A stretch of 64,000 nt of DNA from an uncultured Pseudodesulfovibrio sp. (GCF_963662885.1 NZ_OY760055.1:630001-694000); one strand, 5' to 3'; shown: positions 8,109-17,304, counted from the stretch's first letter. Made by a program: numbers and translations. The notes: generated by a model not told the origin, from the letters alone.

Positions 8109-8157
8109 CGTCCCCTCCGGTCTTTATTAAAAACGGCAAACAGTCTAGTAATCCTCC

Positions 8158-8877
8158 ATGGACCCGAAGGCAACCTCCGCACGTTCCATTTCCGTGATCA
8201 TCCCGGTGTACGGGGAATCGGCGATCATCAACCGGACCGTTCGGCAGGTGCGTGAATCCGCTGTCGGACGTGAAACCGAGATCGTGGTGGCTGACGGCGG
8301 ACCGGGCCACCGGACCCTGGCCGCGCTGAATGCCCCGGATGTGATCGGGGTGTGCTGCCCCCCTGGCCGGGGCGTGCAGATGAACGCGGGCGCGGCCGTA
8401 GCTACCGGCGATGTCTTGCTTTTTCTGCATGCGGACACCCTGTTGCCTGACAACTGGCCTGATGCCGTGGACCGTGCTTTCGACGTCGGGCGCGCTCGGG
8501 CCGGAGCCTTTTCCCTGGCCATCGATTCCCACCGTCTTTCCCTGGCTGTGGTCGCCAGGTTCGCGAATCTGCGTACGCGGCTTGAGCGTATTCCCTACGG
8601 CGATCAGGCACCGTTCATCCAAAGGGCGCTGTTCCGCGAATTGGGCGGATTCGAGCCCATCCCGATCATGGAGGATGTAGACCTGTTCCGGCGGCTCAAG
8701 CGTGGGGGGCAACCCATCGCCGTGCTGAAGGAGCGCGTCCTGACCTCCGCCAGACGGTGGGAGAAGGACGGCGTGGTCCGGCGGACACTGGGCAACTGGC
8801 GGCTGCGGCTGCGCTACGCGCTGGGCGCCGCACCTGACGAACTGGCCCGGTTCTACAAGCCCGACGGGGATGAGTGA
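8158..8877 (+). CDS. GT2-fold glycosyltransferase, arsenosugar-associated family (TIGR04283)
   Basis: 239 residues. An A-type glycosyltransferase: SVIIPVYGE at the start, VVADGG, GRGVQMNAGA, LLFLHADTLLP, YGDQAPF and PIMEDVDLFRRL, the string typical of the TIGR04283 group. Its stop overlaps the start of the next gene by four bases (ATGA), and that gene belongs to the partner family TIGR04282. The family name comes from linkage to arsenosugar genes in other genomes; no ArsM or radical-SAM partner is present here, so the arsenic link is not shown by this window. It could act on another acceptor. Confidence 0.8.
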   Translation: MDPKATSARSISVIIPVYGESAIINRTVRQVRESAVGRETEIVVADGGPGHRTLAALNAPDVIGVCCPPGRGVQMNAGAAVATGDVLLFLHADTLLPDNWPDAVDRAFDVGRARAGAFSLAIDSHRLSLAVVARFANLRTRLERIPYGDQAPFIQRALFRELGGFEPIPIMEDVDLFRRLKRGGQPIAVLKERVLTSARRWEKDGVVRRTLGNWRLRLRYALGAAPDELARFYKPDGDE

Positions 8878-9539
8878 TGCGCGACTGTCTGTTGTTTTTT
8901 GTTCGCTATCCCGAGCCGGGAAACGTCAAGACCCGGCTGGTCGGCCCGGCCTCACCAGAGACGGTGGCCGAATTCTACAGGGCGCTTGTCGAGGATCTGC
9001 TTGATCGTTTCGGCCAGGAGCTTGGCGCGGATCTGATCCTCTGCTTTACCCCTGCGGAGCGGCAACGGGAGATGCTGGAGTGGCTTGGCCCAACTCGGCG
9101 GCTTCTGCCCCAGCGAGGGAAAGAGCTGGGCGAACGCATGACCAACGGTTTCGCGGACGCCTTCACCATGGGCTATGATCGGGCTGTCCTGATAGGGAGT
9201 GATATCCCGTGCCTGACGTCCGCTATCATTCGTCAGGGGCTCGACGCACTCAAGCCGGAACGGGTCTGCCTGGGACCTGCTGAAGACGGCGGCTATTACC
9301 TGGTCGGCTTTCACCGAGACGGGTTCCTCCCGGAGCTGTTCGACGAGCCCGAGTGGGGCGGTCGCGGGGTGTTTACTCGGGCTCTGGAACGGTTGGCCGA
9401 GGCTGGCACGAAGGTATCGGTACTTGAGCGGCTGACGGATTTGGATACCGTTGCGGATCTGGGCAATATGCTCGATTCGCCGGATTGTCCGCTGCAAGGG
9501 CGTGTTCTGGAGCTGGCCCGGCGGGTGGCCGGACGCTGA
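8874..9539 (+). CDS. Nucleotidyl/glycosyltransferase-like protein, TIGR04282 family
   Basis: 221 residues. Start LLFFVRYPEPGNVKTRLV resembles the nucleotide-binding loop of MobA/GT-A proteins, followed by GERMTNGFADAF, LIGSDIPCLTSAII and GPAEDGGYYLVGF, all characteristic of TIGR04282. Translationally coupled to the TIGR04283 gene. Such pairs are common in anaerobes and cyanobacteria and are annotated as arsenosugar biosynthesis glycosyltransferases, although the reaction is poorly established. A plausible role is making or transferring an activated sugar onto a small acceptor. Confidence 0.8.
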   Translation: MMRDCLLFFVRYPEPGNVKTRLVGPASPETVAEFYRALVEDLLDRFGQELGADLILCFTPAERQREMLEWLGPTRRLLPQRGKELGERMTNGFADAFTMGYDRAVLIGSDIPCLTSAIIRQGLDALKPERVCLGPAEDGGYYLVGFHRDGFLPELFDEPEWGGRGVFTRALERLAEAGTKVSVLERLTDLDTVADLGNMLDSPDCPLQGRVLELARRVAGR

Positions 9540-9582
9540 CTAGGGCAACACACAATATTTGCAGAAGAAAAAGCGGGAGGGT

Positions 9583-9610
9583 TTGCCCTTGATGCGAATA
9601 TCGGTATACT
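9583..9610 (+). promoter_or_regulatory. Sigma-70-type promoter for nhaA
   Basis: TTGCCC and TATACT are separated by 16 bases, and the ATG of nhaA follows 30 bases later behind an AAGGAG site (9629-9634). Confidence 0.55.
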
Positions 9611-9640
9611 CGTCCCTGTAATTCCCAAAAGGAGCATCCC

Positions 9641-11008
9641 ATGACCCGACCCGAGGACAGGCCGCTGCCCGTTCACTACGTACTCAGTTCCTTTGACAAG
9701 TTCTTCCGCATGGAGGCCGCCGGCGGCATCGCTCTCATGGCCTGCACCATCGTCGCTCTGGTATGGGCCAATTCGCCATGGGCCGCGTCCTACGACGGGC
9801 TGTGGCAGACACGATTGACCGTGGGCGTGGGCGGCTGGGTTTTGTCCAAGCCTGCGCTGCTGTGGATCAACGACGGGCTCATGGCCATCTTCTTCTTTCT
9901 GGTGGGGCTGGAGATCAAGCGCGAACTGTTGGTGGGCGGGTTGTCCACGCCGAGCCAGACCATCATGCCCGTAGCCGCTGCCGTGGGCGGCATGGTCGTG
10001 CCCGCGCTCATTTTCTTCGGTCTGAATGCTGGCCACGAGTCCATCTCCGGCTGGGGTATCCCCATGGCCACGGACATCGCGTTCGCACTGGGCATCATGT
10101 CCCTGTTGGGCAGCCGTGTTCCGGTTGGGCTCAAGATTTTCCTGACCGCCGTGGCCATTGTGGACGACATCGGAGCCATCCTGGTCATTGCCATTTTTTA
10201 CACCGCCTCCCTGAATCTGACGGCCCTGTTCGTGGGGTTGGCCGGGCTGGCCTTCATGGCCGTGCTCAACCTGCGGTGGCGCATCCGCCACTCCATTCCG
10301 TACCTGGTTATCGGGGTGGTGGTCTGGTTCGCCTTCCTGCTGTCCGGTATCCACGCGACCATCGCGGGCGTGCTGGCGGCCATGACCATCCCTGCCGGGA
10401 CGCGCATGAACTGCTCCACCTTTGTGGAGGAACTGCGCGAAGCGGCTGGTGTCTTCGAAATGGCCATGACCCCGGGCAAGAACGTGCTGACCAACAAGGA
10501 GCAGCAGATGGCCCTGCACTCCATGGAGCATGCCTACGAGGCGGCCACCACGCCGCTGCAGAACATCGAGCACGCCCTGCACCCGTGGGTATCGTTCTTC
10601 ATCATGCCGATCTTCGCTTTGGCCAACGCGGGCGTATCCCTGGACGCGGAGGTCTTCCGCGAACTGCTCACCCCGGTCTCCCTCGGTGTGTTCCTGGGGC
10701 TGGTGGTCGGCAAGCAGATCGGCGTGACCGGGGCGTGCTGGCTGGTCAGCAAGCTCGGTCTGGCCGCTTTCCCGGACCGGACCACACTGATACATCTGTG
10801 GGGCGCGGCCTGTCTGGCGGGCGTCGGCTTTACCATGTCCATCTTCATCGGCAACCTCGCTTTTGACGAGGGCACCTCGCTGGTGGCCCTTGCCAAGATA
10901 GCCATCCTGTTTGCCTCATTGGTCTCCGGCGTGCTGGGCTATCTGGTGCTCCGGTATTTTGCCCCGGATGGTTCGGCGGATGGTCCGGACAACATTTCCC
11001 AGGCCTGA
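9641..11008 (+). CDS. nhaA: Na+/H+ antiporter NhaA
   Basis: 455 residues, somewhat longer than the E. coli protein because of an extra stretch around residues 255-310. About a dozen membrane spans are visible. Key sequences are FFLVGLEIKRELLVGG, PMATDIAFALGI and AIVDDIGAILVIAIFY, the last with the adjacent Asp pair that binds Na+ and protons. It exports sodium in exchange for protons and so controls sodium and pH, which fits a marine or brackish lifestyle. It has its own promoter and ends at a strong bidirectional terminator. Confidence 0.95.
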   Translation: MTRPEDRPLPVHYVLSSFDKFFRMEAAGGIALMACTIVALVWANSPWAASYDGLWQTRLTVGVGGWVLSKPALLWINDGLMAIFFFLVGLEIKRELLVGGLSTPSQTIMPVAAAVGGMVVPALIFFGLNAGHESISGWGIPMATDIAFALGIMSLLGSRVPVGLKIFLTAVAIVDDIGAILVIAIFYTASLNLTALFVGLAGLAFMAVLNLRWRIRHSIPYLVIGVVVWFAFLLSGIHATIAGVLAAMTIPAGTRMNCSTFVEELREAAGVFEMAMTPGKNVLTNKEQQMALHSMEHAYEAATTPLQNIEHALHPWVSFFIMPIFALANAGVSLDAEVFRELLTPVSLGVFLGLVVGKQIGVTGACWLVSKLGLAAFPDRTTLIHLWGAACLAGVGFTMSIFIGNLAFDEGTSLVALAKIAILFASLVSGVLGYLVLRYFAPDGSADGPDNISQA

Positions 11009-11025
11009 TTCACTGCTGACAACGA

Positions 11026-11062
11026 CAAAGCCCCCGCCGGTCCATGACCGGCGGGGGCTTTT
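11026..11062. terminator. Bidirectional terminator between nhaA and the mnmE operon
   Basis: AAAGCCCCCGCCGGT pairs with ACCGGCGGGGGCTTT around a loop of about five bases; it serves both converging genes. Confidence 0.8.
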
Positions 11063-11079
11063 GCTTGCGGCAGATTCCG

Positions 11080-11349
11080 CTAGAAGTCGATCAGGCCCAG
11101 CGGGTCCAGTTCGGAGACCTCCACGCGCACAAAGGTAACCACGTCGAAAAACAGGTCGGAGGTGATCTCTGTCAGCCGCCACCGGCTGCCCGTGCCGAAC
11201 GAGTTCCACAGTTCGGTCTGGATACCCTGGCGAACCTTGAAGCAAACGGTGTCCACATCGGGGTCGGACCCTTCAAGGTGGGTCTGCATGAGCGGCACAA
11301 GGCCGCAGGTGACGTGTTGCACGTCGATCAGTTCGGGTTCCTTGGTCAT
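11080..11349 (-). CDS. Conserved-looking small protein of unknown function
   Basis: 89 residues, acidic, with no membrane span or signal peptide; two cysteines (VTCGLV, TVCFKV). The start codon lies two bases after the mnmE stop, so it is almost certainly the last gene of the mnmE transcript and ends at the shared terminator. I do not recognise the family. Spacing and codon use like the neighbours make it a real gene. Confidence 0.7.
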   Translation of the reverse strand: MTKEPELIDVQHVTCGLVPLMQTHLEGSDPDVDTVCFKVRQGIQTELWNSFGTGSRWRLTEITSDLFFDVVTFVRVEVSELDPLGLIDF

Positions 11350-11351
11350 GG

Positions 11352-12743
11352 CTATTTTCCTATGCAGAACGAGTCGAAGATGGAGTTGAGCACGTCGTTG
11401 GACGCGATTTCGCCGGTGATGCCGGAGAGAACGTCACAGGCGGTTTCCAGGCGTACGCTCAGAAGGTCGTAGGGGATGCCAGCGCCTGCGTCGGCGTTCA
11501 GACCGGCCAGTTCGCGGTCGGCTTCGGTCAGCACGGCAGCCTGTCGGGCATTGGGCGCAAGCTCGTCCGGGTCGGGTTGGCCCGCGCCCTTGAGGATGCG
11601 CTCCCGGATGCGGGAAGACAGAATATCCAGCCCCTTGCCGGTCTTGGCCGACACGGTCACGGTCTCGAAGCCCAGATCGGTCAGAGACGCGCTGTTGGTT
11701 TCGTCAAAGGTATCGAGGTCCGCCTTGTTCAGGACGGCCAGTCCCTTTTCCGGGCCAGTGCGTCGGGCCGCGTCCAAAATTTCGTCGTCCACGGGTGCGG
11801 AACCGTCCATGAGGATCAGAACAAGATCGGCACGGTCCATAAGTTCCCGGCCCATGGTCAGCCCGGCAGCCTCGACGAGGTCGTCCGTGGCCCGGATGCC
11901 CGCAGTGTCGGCCAGACGGATGGACAGCCCGTCGAGATTCAGGGTTTCCTCAAGGTAGTCGCGGGTGGTTCCGGGTTGGTCCGTGACGATGGCCCGGTTA
12001 CGGCCGAGCAGGGCGTTCATCAGGCTGGATTTGCCCGCGTTGACCCGACCCGCCAGGACGGCCAGGGCGCCTTCGCGCCAGGCGCGGGTACGGTCCACGG
12101 CCTTGAGCAGTCCGGCAATCTCACCGCGCAAGGCCTCTACCGTGTCTATCAGCTCTTCCGGAGAGAGACATTCCAGCTCTTCATCCGGGAAATCCACGGC
12201 CACGGCCAACTGTGCACGCAGCTCTTCGAGCCGGGCCCGCAGTTCCGCGATCTTGTTTCCGAGCAGGCCGGACAGCTTGACCTGGGCCAGGTGCATGGCG
12301 GCCTTGGTCGGGGCGTGGATCATCTCGGCCACGGCCTCGGCCTGGGACAGGTCCATGCGCCCGTTCATGAAGGCGCGGTAGGTGAACTCGCCGCGTTCAG
12401 CCAGCCGGGCTCCATGGTTCAGGGCTTCCTGCAGCACCGCGCCAAGCACGGCTCTGCCGCCATGGCAGTTGATCTCGACGAGCGCCTCTCCGGTGTAGGA
12501 CCGGGGACCGGGCATGAAGGCGCAGAGCACGTCGTCGAGGTCCGCGCCAGTTTCGTCGATTATGTGGCCGTAGTGCAGGCGGTAGGGCAGAAAATCGGTG
12601 AAGGCCGGGTTGACGGGCCGGAACAATTTGCGGGCGATTTCAAGGGCGCGTGCACCGCTGATGCGGATGATGCCCACGCCGCCGTCCCCGGGAGGGGTGG
12701 CGATGGCCGCGATGGTATCCTGTGAGAGCCTGGGATCGAGCAT
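11352..12743 (-). CDS. mnmE: tRNA modification GTPase MnmE (TrmE)
   Basis: 463 residues. With MnmG it forms the 5-carboxymethylaminomethyl group on wobble uridine of certain tRNAs, using GTP, FAD and a folate one-carbon unit. The N-terminal folate-binding domain starts DTIAAIATPPGDGGVGIIRISG. A G domain near residues 215-375 shows GRVNAGKSS, TRDYLEE and DTAGIR plus NKAD. The C-terminus ends in CIGK, the CxGK motif whose Cys is needed for modification. ATG has a good AAGGAATC ribosome site. The gene follows khpB, but a terminator lies between them, so a separate promoter is likely. Confidence 0.96.
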   Translation of the reverse strand: MLDPRLSQDTIAAIATPPGDGGVGIIRISGARALEIARKLFRPVNPAFTDFLPYRLHYGHIIDETGADLDDVLCAFMPGPRSYTGEALVEINCHGGRAVLGAVLQEALNHGARLAERGEFTYRAFMNGRMDLSQAEAVAEMIHAPTKAAMHLAQVKLSGLLGNKIAELRARLEELRAQLAVAVDFPDEELECLSPEELIDTVEALRGEIAGLLKAVDRTRAWREGALAVLAGRVNAGKSSLMNALLGRNRAIVTDQPGTTRDYLEETLNLDGLSIRLADTAGIRATDDLVEAAGLTMGRELMDRADLVLILMDGSAPVDDEILDAARRTGPEKGLAVLNKADLDTFDETNSASLTDLGFETVTVSAKTGKGLDILSSRIRERILKGAGQPDPDELAPNARQAAVLTEADRELAGLNADAGAGIPYDLLSVRLETACDVLSGITGEIASNDVLNSIFDSFCIGK

Positions 12744-12791
12744 GAGGATTCCTTACAGGAGCTTTTCTGGAATGGCAAAGCCGTTTCGCGC

Positions 12792-12826
12792 ATGAAAAAG
12801 GCCGCTCATACGAGCGGCCTTCATAA
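12792..12826 (-). terminator. Terminator after khpB
   Basis: On the minus strand AAGGCCGCTCGTATGAGCGG then CCTTTTTC: a 10-bp GC stem with tetraloop and five T residues. Confidence 0.75.
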
Positions 12827-12877
12827 AATCACAAGGCTTTCAAGAGCATGGCCGATAGCCCGCTCTGAAGTCGCGTC

Positions 12878-13957
12878 CTAGTAGCGGGCGCGGCCGTTGT
12901 TCTTGCGGCTCTTGGGGACGATCAGCACGCGCTTCATGGGGCCATCGCCCTTGGAGCGGGTGAAGACCGTCTCGTTGTCCTGCAGGGCCAGGTGAATGAC
13001 CCGGCGGTGATAGGAGGACAGCGGCTTGGTGGACTGGGTCCGGCCCAGGCTGTCCGCCTTTTCGGCGAGGTGCCAGGCGATCTGCCGGAGCTTGTCGTCC
13101 TGACGCTCGCGGTAGTCGCCGGTGTCCACCTGGATGCGCACGGAGGCTTCCATCTTGCGGGAGACCAGTCTGTTGACCAGATACTGGATGGAGGACAGGG
13201 TCTGTCCCTCGCGACCGATGATCAGACCGGAGTTCTCCTCGTCGTCGATGAAGACCTTTACGCGGTCGGACTCCAGGGTGACCTCCACGGTGGTCTCGCC
13301 AACGATCGGGGTCAAGAGTTCGGCCATGACTTCGCGCACGGCCTGTTCCAACAGAGCCGGGTCGAACTCGGACATATCGGTACGCGGACGTTCCTCACGC
13401 GGTTCGCGGGGTTCACGCTGCTCACGCGGCTCGCGAGGTTCACGCGGTTCACGGGGCTTGCGTTCGCGCGGCTTGCGCTCGCGGCCTCGCTTCTCACCCT
13501 TGGGCTGGCGGGGCTTCTTGTCGCGGGGCTTGCGCGCCGGAGCGTCGTCGGCAGGTTCAGGTGCGGCCACGTTGCCGTTGATGTCGTTGTATTCTTCCAC
13601 GGGGATGACGTTGCCGTTGGGCTCATCCTCGATGATTTCAATCGTTTCCTCCACGATCTCGATCGTCTCTTCCACGATCTCGACGGCGGCGGGAGCCTTT
13701 TCCTCGCGCCTGGGCTTGGGATCGCGCTTGGGCTTGGCCTGCTTTTGCTCCCCATTGAGGATGTCGGTGGCGTTCACCTGGGCTCGGGGACGGGCCTGGA
13801 CCTTGGCTTTCTTCACACCCATGAGGCCGAAGATGCCCGAAGAGCCGCCGGACAGGATTTCTATTTCCAGCCGGTCGCGCTGCAGATTGAAGTAGTCACA
13901 TGCGCTTTCAATCGCTTCGTCCAGGTCCTTCCCCTGGAATTCTTTGAAGTCACTCAT
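12878..13957 (-). CDS. khpB: RNA-binding protein KhpB (Jag/SpoIIIJ-associated) with charged linker
   Basis: 359 residues. The N-terminal Jag-N domain (FKEFQGKDLDEAIESACDYF, to about residue 52, with SGGSSGIFGLMGVKKAKV) is followed by a long low-complexity linker, then a KH domain (about 205-285; SGLIIGREGQTLSSIQYLVN) and an R3H domain (about 290-345; RQIAWHLAEKADSLGR, SSYHRRVIHLALQ). It binds RNA and in other bacteria works with KhpA. The linker is odd: acidic repeats of EIVEETI type and then arginine-rich PRE repeats. It lies 45 bases after yidC, the usual order. Start ATG is clear from the domain start. Confidence 0.93.
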   Translation of the reverse strand: MSDFKEFQGKDLDEAIESACDYFNLQRDRLEIEILSGGSSGIFGLMGVKKAKVQARPRAQVNATDILNGEQKQAKPKRDPKPRREEKAPAAVEIVEETIEIVEETIEIIEDEPNGNVIPVEEYNDINGNVAAPEPADDAPARKPRDKKPRQPKGEKRGRERKPRERKPREPREPREPREQREPREPREERPRTDMSEFDPALLEQAVREVMAELLTPIVGETTVEVTLESDRVKVFIDDEENSGLIIGREGQTLSSIQYLVNRLVSRKMEASVRIQVDTGDYRERQDDKLRQIAWHLAEKADSLGRTQSTKPLSSYHRRVIHLALQDNETVFTRSKGDGPMKRVLIVPKSRKNNGRARY

Positions 13958-14002
13958 TTTCGTATCCTTTTCGTGCCGGGGTGATGAAGCCCCCCGGTGG
14001 CG

Positions 14003-15670
14003 TTAGTCGTTGCTCGCGGCGGCCGATGCCTTGGATTTTCTGGCGATCATCAACTGCTGTCCGATGGACAGGAGGTTGTTGAAGAGCCAGTAGATGACCA
14101 GGCCGGACGGGAACTGCAGGAACATGAAAGTGAAGACCAGCGGCATGAAGAGCATGATCTTCTGCTGCGTGGGATCGCCGGTGCTCGGGGTCATCCGCTG
14201 CTGCAGGAACATGGACGCGCCCATGATGATCGGCGAGATGTAGTACGGGTCCTTGGCGGACAGGTCGGCCAGCCAGGGCAGGTCGGTGAACGGGAGATGG
14301 GCGATGAACGGGGCGTGCCGCAGTTCGACCGCGCCGAGCAGGGCCTTGTAGAGGCCGAAGAAGACGGGAATCTGTACGACCATCGGCAGACAGCCACCCA
14401 TGGGATTGACCTTGTACGTCTTGTACAGGGCCATGGTCTCCTGGTTGAGGCGCTGTTTGTCGTCGCCGTACTTCTCGCGCAGCTTGGCGACCATGGGCTG
14501 AAGCTTCTTCATCTTTTCCATGGAAGCGTAGCTTCTCTGGGACAGAGGCCAGAAGATCAGCTTGATGATGATGGTCAGGATGATGATGGCCACGCCGTAG
14601 TTGCCGATGTAGCCGTAGAAGAAGTTCAGGGCCACCAGCAGCGGTTTGGCCAGGAAGTCGAACCAGCCGAAGTTAACCGCATCGGACAGTTCATTGGGCA
14701 TCTGGGACAGCATCTTGCGGTCCGTGGAGCCGATGAAATAGGAGGTCCGCAGGGTCTTGGCCACGTTGGGCATGAAGGTGGCCTTGTCGGTCACGGCCAT
14801 GCGGAAGATATCACCCTGCATGCCCGCGGACAGGGACGCGTCCTCGGTCTTGGGCATGACGGCGAACAGGAAGTAGTTGGACTCGATAGCCCCCCACTTG
14901 AGGTCGGCGGGAGCGGACAGGCCTTCCTCGCGAAGGTCGTCACGGTCGCTCAACTCCTTACGGGTGTCCTTGGTCAGGTAGGCCACGCGGGTCGGGTTGT
15001 AGCGGTCGCTCTCGTCGGACATGGACTTGGCGGCGGCGGTGAAGGACAGGGCGCCTTCGGCTCCGGTGCCGGTCAGGTTGGTGACCGTGGACGACTCGTC
15101 GATCAGGTAGGAGTCGGCGTGGAAGGTCAGGACCCGTTCGATGTGGTAGCCGTCCACCTGGCCGGTGAAGGTCAGGGTTTGGGTTCCCTCACCCTCGATC
15201 AGGTTCAGGTCGGAACCAGTGAAGGCCCACTTGCCGCGCTTCCAGGTGTGGTATTCCTTGTCGTTCAGGGTCAGGATCAGGCCGAGCGGTCCTTTGGAAA
15301 AGGCTTCGGTGCCGACCAGATCAACGAACGGGGAATCCTTTTCGATGGTCTCGCGATACTGCTTGAGGATGAACTTTTCGAGCACACCGCCCTGGGAGTT
15401 GAAAACGGCGGTGTAAAGAGGGGTATCCACCTTGACGGACACGCCGTCGGTGGGAACGAATTCGGGAACGGGAGCAGCTTCCGTGGTGGCGCCGGCTGCG
15501 TCTTGGGTCTTTTGGGTAAGGGCGGCCGTCTTCTGCTCGGCCTCGGCGGCCTTGCGGGCCATTTCCGCTTTTTGTTCCGCCGAAGGACCCATGATGTACT
15601 GCCATCCGAAGAGGACAATAAAACTCAGGACCAGGGCAATTACAAGACGGATTTGCTCCTTCTTCTCCAT
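14003..15670 (-). CDS. yidC: Membrane protein insertase YidC
   Basis: 555 residues. N-terminal span ([20 protein letters not shown]), a large periplasmic domain (about 60-330) and a C-terminal insertase core (about 350-540) with [49 protein letters not shown] and the conserved arginine of the groove in that first segment. It inserts inner-membrane proteins alone or with SecYEG. ATG at 15670 was chosen over an upstream TTG because the membrane anchor follows directly. It overlaps the end of yidD by 31 bases. Confidence 0.96.
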   Translation of the reverse strand: MEKKEQIRLVIALVLSFIVLFGWQYIMGPSAEQKAEMARKAAEAEQKTAALTQKTQDAAGATTEAAPVPEFVPTDGVSVKVDTPLYTAVFNSQGGVLEKFILKQYRETIEKDSPFVDLVGTEAFSKGPLGLILTLNDKEYHTWKRGKWAFTGSDLNLIEGEGTQTLTFTGQVDGYHIERVLTFHADSYLIDESSTVTNLTGTGAEGALSFTAAAKSMSDESDRYNPTRVAYLTKDTRKELSDRDDLREEGLSAPADLKWGAIESNYFLFAVMPKTEDASLSAGMQGDIFRMAVTDKATFMPNVAKTLRTSYFIGSTDRKMLSQMPNELSDAVNFGWFDFLAKPLLVALNFFYGYIGNYGVAIIILTIIIKLIFWPLSQRSYASMEKMKKLQPMVAKLREKYGDDKQRLNQETMALYKTYKVNPMGGCLPMVVQIPVFFGLYKALLGAVELRHAPFIAHLPFTDLPWLADLSAKDPYYISPIIMGASMFLQQRMTPSTGDPTQQKIMLFMPLVFTFMFLQFPSGLVIYWLFNNLLSIGQQLMIARKSKASAAASND

Positions 15671-15921
15671 GGGGTGAATCTCGCTTTGGTTTTGGAATCG
15701 GGCCAAACGGCCGGGACGGGGTCAAATCCCCCGCGGCATAGAGGCTGGCAACGAAGGAGACGCCAAAGCGTAAGAAGGCTCCCCTTGAAAGCTCCGTGGC
15801 GGATCAGGGCTTCCCGCGCGTACTCGGAGCACGACGGGTAGAACCTGCAAGCCTGCGGCAGCAAGGGGGAGATGAGTTTTTGGTATAACCAAATGAGCGC
15901 CAGGAATAGTGAGCGCATCAT
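15640..15921 (-). CDS. yidD: Membrane protein insertion efficiency factor YidD
   Basis: 93 residues. The hallmark [15 protein letters not shown] and the start [14 protein letters not shown] are present, followed by the GGFDPVP block. YidD is a small membrane-associated factor that aids YidC-dependent insertion. It sits between rnpA and yidC and overlaps yidC by 31 bases. Two adjacent ATG codons (15921 and 15918) follow GAGAGGAA; the second has the better spacing, so the start is uncertain by one codon. Confidence 0.93.
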   Translation of the reverse strand: MMRSLFLALIWLYQKLISPLLPQACRFYPSCSEYAREALIRHGAFKGSLLTLWRLLRCQPLCRGGFDPVPAVWPDSKTKARFTPWRRRSKSVL

Positions 15922-15928
15922 TTCCTCT

Positions 15929-16267
15929 CTAAGAGGCCGCCGCTTTTGAGCACAGGCGGCTCAAAAGCGGGGTAAACTCTTCTGTGGCGAGGGCGAGGGT
16001 CAGCTGCTTGGCCTCAAGGTTCCGCTTCGGAACTACGACGATATCCAGAGGCAAATCAAAATCGAATTGATGCAGCCTGAAATACTCGCGCACCACCCTC
16101 TTTATACGGTTGCGCGCCACTGCGTGTCCCATCTTCTTACTGACAGTCAGCCCCAGGCGGATACCGCCCTCAGGGGTGCTGCGCTTGTACAGAAACAGGA
16201 TGAAACTCTTCGTGAAATGCTTCTTGCCCTGCTCGTAACAAGCGGTGAATTCAGGGCTTCTGAGCAG
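15929..16267 (-). CDS. rnpA: Ribonuclease P protein component, probable CTG start
   Basis: 112 residues from the proposed start, the normal RnpA length. The RNR signature is in [14 protein letters not shown]; upstream codons give [20 protein letters not shown] and [11 protein letters not shown], the conserved N-terminal half. The open frame begins after an in-frame TAA overlapping the end of rpmH and has no ATG, GTG or TTG before the conserved region. A CTG at 16267 has AAGGAG six bases upstream, so it is the best start. An internal ATG at 16132 would delete the first strands and helix and is unlikely. The protein helps RNase P RNA process tRNA 5' ends. Confidence 0.85.
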   Translation of the reverse strand: MLRSPEFTACYEQGKKHFTKSFILFLYKRSTPEGGIRLGLTVSKKMGHAVARNRIKRVVREYFRLHQFDFDLPLDIVVVPKRNLEAKQLTLALATEEFTPLLSRLCSKAAAS

Positions 16268-16287
16268 CCGGCGCTCCTTGTTCCAAG

Positions 16288-16422
16288 CTAGACGGCTAAT
16301 CTCTTACGACCTTTGGCGCGGCGGCGGGCAAGCACCTTGCGACCATTTTTGGTGCGGGAACGCACCAGGAAACCGTGGGTTCTTTTGCGACGGCATTTGC
16401 TGGGCTGGTAAGTACGTTTCAT
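16288..16422 (-). CDS. rpmH: 50S ribosomal protein L34
   Basis: 44 residues, the standard length: [20 protein letters not shown] and the Arg/Lys-rich tail [13 protein letters not shown] structural protein of the large ribosomal subunit. First gene of rpmH-rnpA-yidD-yidC-khpB, with an AGGAGA site before the ATG and a good promoter upstream. Confidence 0.97.
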   Translation of the reverse strand: MKRTYQPSKCRRKRTHGFLVRSRTKNGRKVLARRRAKGRKRLAV

Positions 16423-16474
16423 ATCTGTGATCTCCTGAAGAGTAAAATTTACTGAAAGTTGCGTTGAACGGAAG

Positions 16475-16503
16475 CATATAACCGGTGGCCCTGTGACCGT
16501 CAA
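16475..16503 (-). promoter_or_regulatory. Promoter of the rpmH operon
   Basis: On the minus strand TTGACG and TATATG are separated by exactly 17 bases, about 50 bases before the rpmH start. Confidence 0.65.
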
Positions 16504-16650
16504 GCTGAAATTTATCCAGGTCGCAGCGGACCCGCTTCCGGCCGGGCGGGTTTTCTGCTACAAGCTTTTTCACCGCTTGGCGAGTGAAAAATCGACCATT
16601 TTCCAAATTGCTGCACAACCCTTTCTTAATGAGTAATATACGGAGGCATT

Positions 16651-17304
16651 ATGGACAAGCCCATGGACAACTACTGGAATCTGCATCTCACCGATCTGGC
16701 GGAGCAGCTCGAGAAAAACGGCTTTGACGTGCGCATGGCCGACTCCCTGGACGGAGCGCGCGAGGTGGTGATCAACGAGATTCTGCCCGAGATCAAGCCC
16801 AAGACCGTCTCCTGGGGCGGGTCCGCCACGTTTGCCTCCTCCGGCCTCTACGAGTACTTGCGCGACAGCCCTGACTATGAGGCCCTGGACACCTGGGACA
16901 AGAACCTTTCCGCCGAGGACAAGAATGAGCTGCGGCGTCAGGCGCTGCTTGTGGACTGTTTCTTTGCCGGAACCAACGCCGTGACCGAGGACGGCCATTT
17001 GGTCAACCTCGACATGATCGGCAACCGCGTCGGAGCCATCACCTATGGTCCGCGCAACGTTGTTCTGCTCATCGGCCGAAACAAGCTCGTGACCGATCTG
17101 GAAAGGGCCATGGAGCGCATCAAGGAATACGTTGCCCCGGTCAACACCATGCGGCTGAACATGAAGACTCCCTGCGTCAAGACCGGCTATTGCATGGACT
17201 GCGCTTCGCCTGACCGTATCTGTAACGTCTGGACGATCACGGAAAAGTCCTTCCCCAAAGGGCGCATCAAAATCGTTCTCATCAACGAAGACCAGGGATT
17301 CTAG
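16651..17304 (+). CDS. LUD-domain protein (LutC/YkgG-like)
   Basis: 217 residues. The LUD fold is visible in KTVSWGGSATFASSGLYEYLRD, DCFFAGTNAVTEDGHLVNLDMIGNRVGAITYGPRNVVLLIGRNKLV. The C-terminal part has a cysteine cluster (PCVKTGYCMDCASPDRICN), common in stand-alone LUD proteins of anaerobes. LutC of B. subtilis takes part in lactate oxidation with LutA and LutB; those partners are not here, so a link to lactate is plausible but not shown. Single gene, divergent from rpmH, with GGAGG before the ATG. Confidence 0.8.
   Translation: MDKPMDNYWNLHLTDLAEQLEKNGFDVRMADSLDGAREVVINEILPEIKPKTVSWGGSATFASSGLYEYLRDSPDYEALDTWDKNLSAEDKNELRRQALLVDCFFAGTNAVTEDGHLVNLDMIGNRVGAITYGPRNVVLLIGRNKLVTDLERAMERIKEYVAPVNTMRLNMKTPCVKTGYCMDCASPDRICNVWTITEKSFPKGRIKIVLINEDQGF

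Noticed and set aside
13997..15841. Long plus-strand open frame opposite yidC
   Set aside because: It lies exactly antisense to yidC and yidD, encodes low-complexity Gly/Val/Leu-rich protein and has no ribosome site; it is a by-product of GC-rich codon use.
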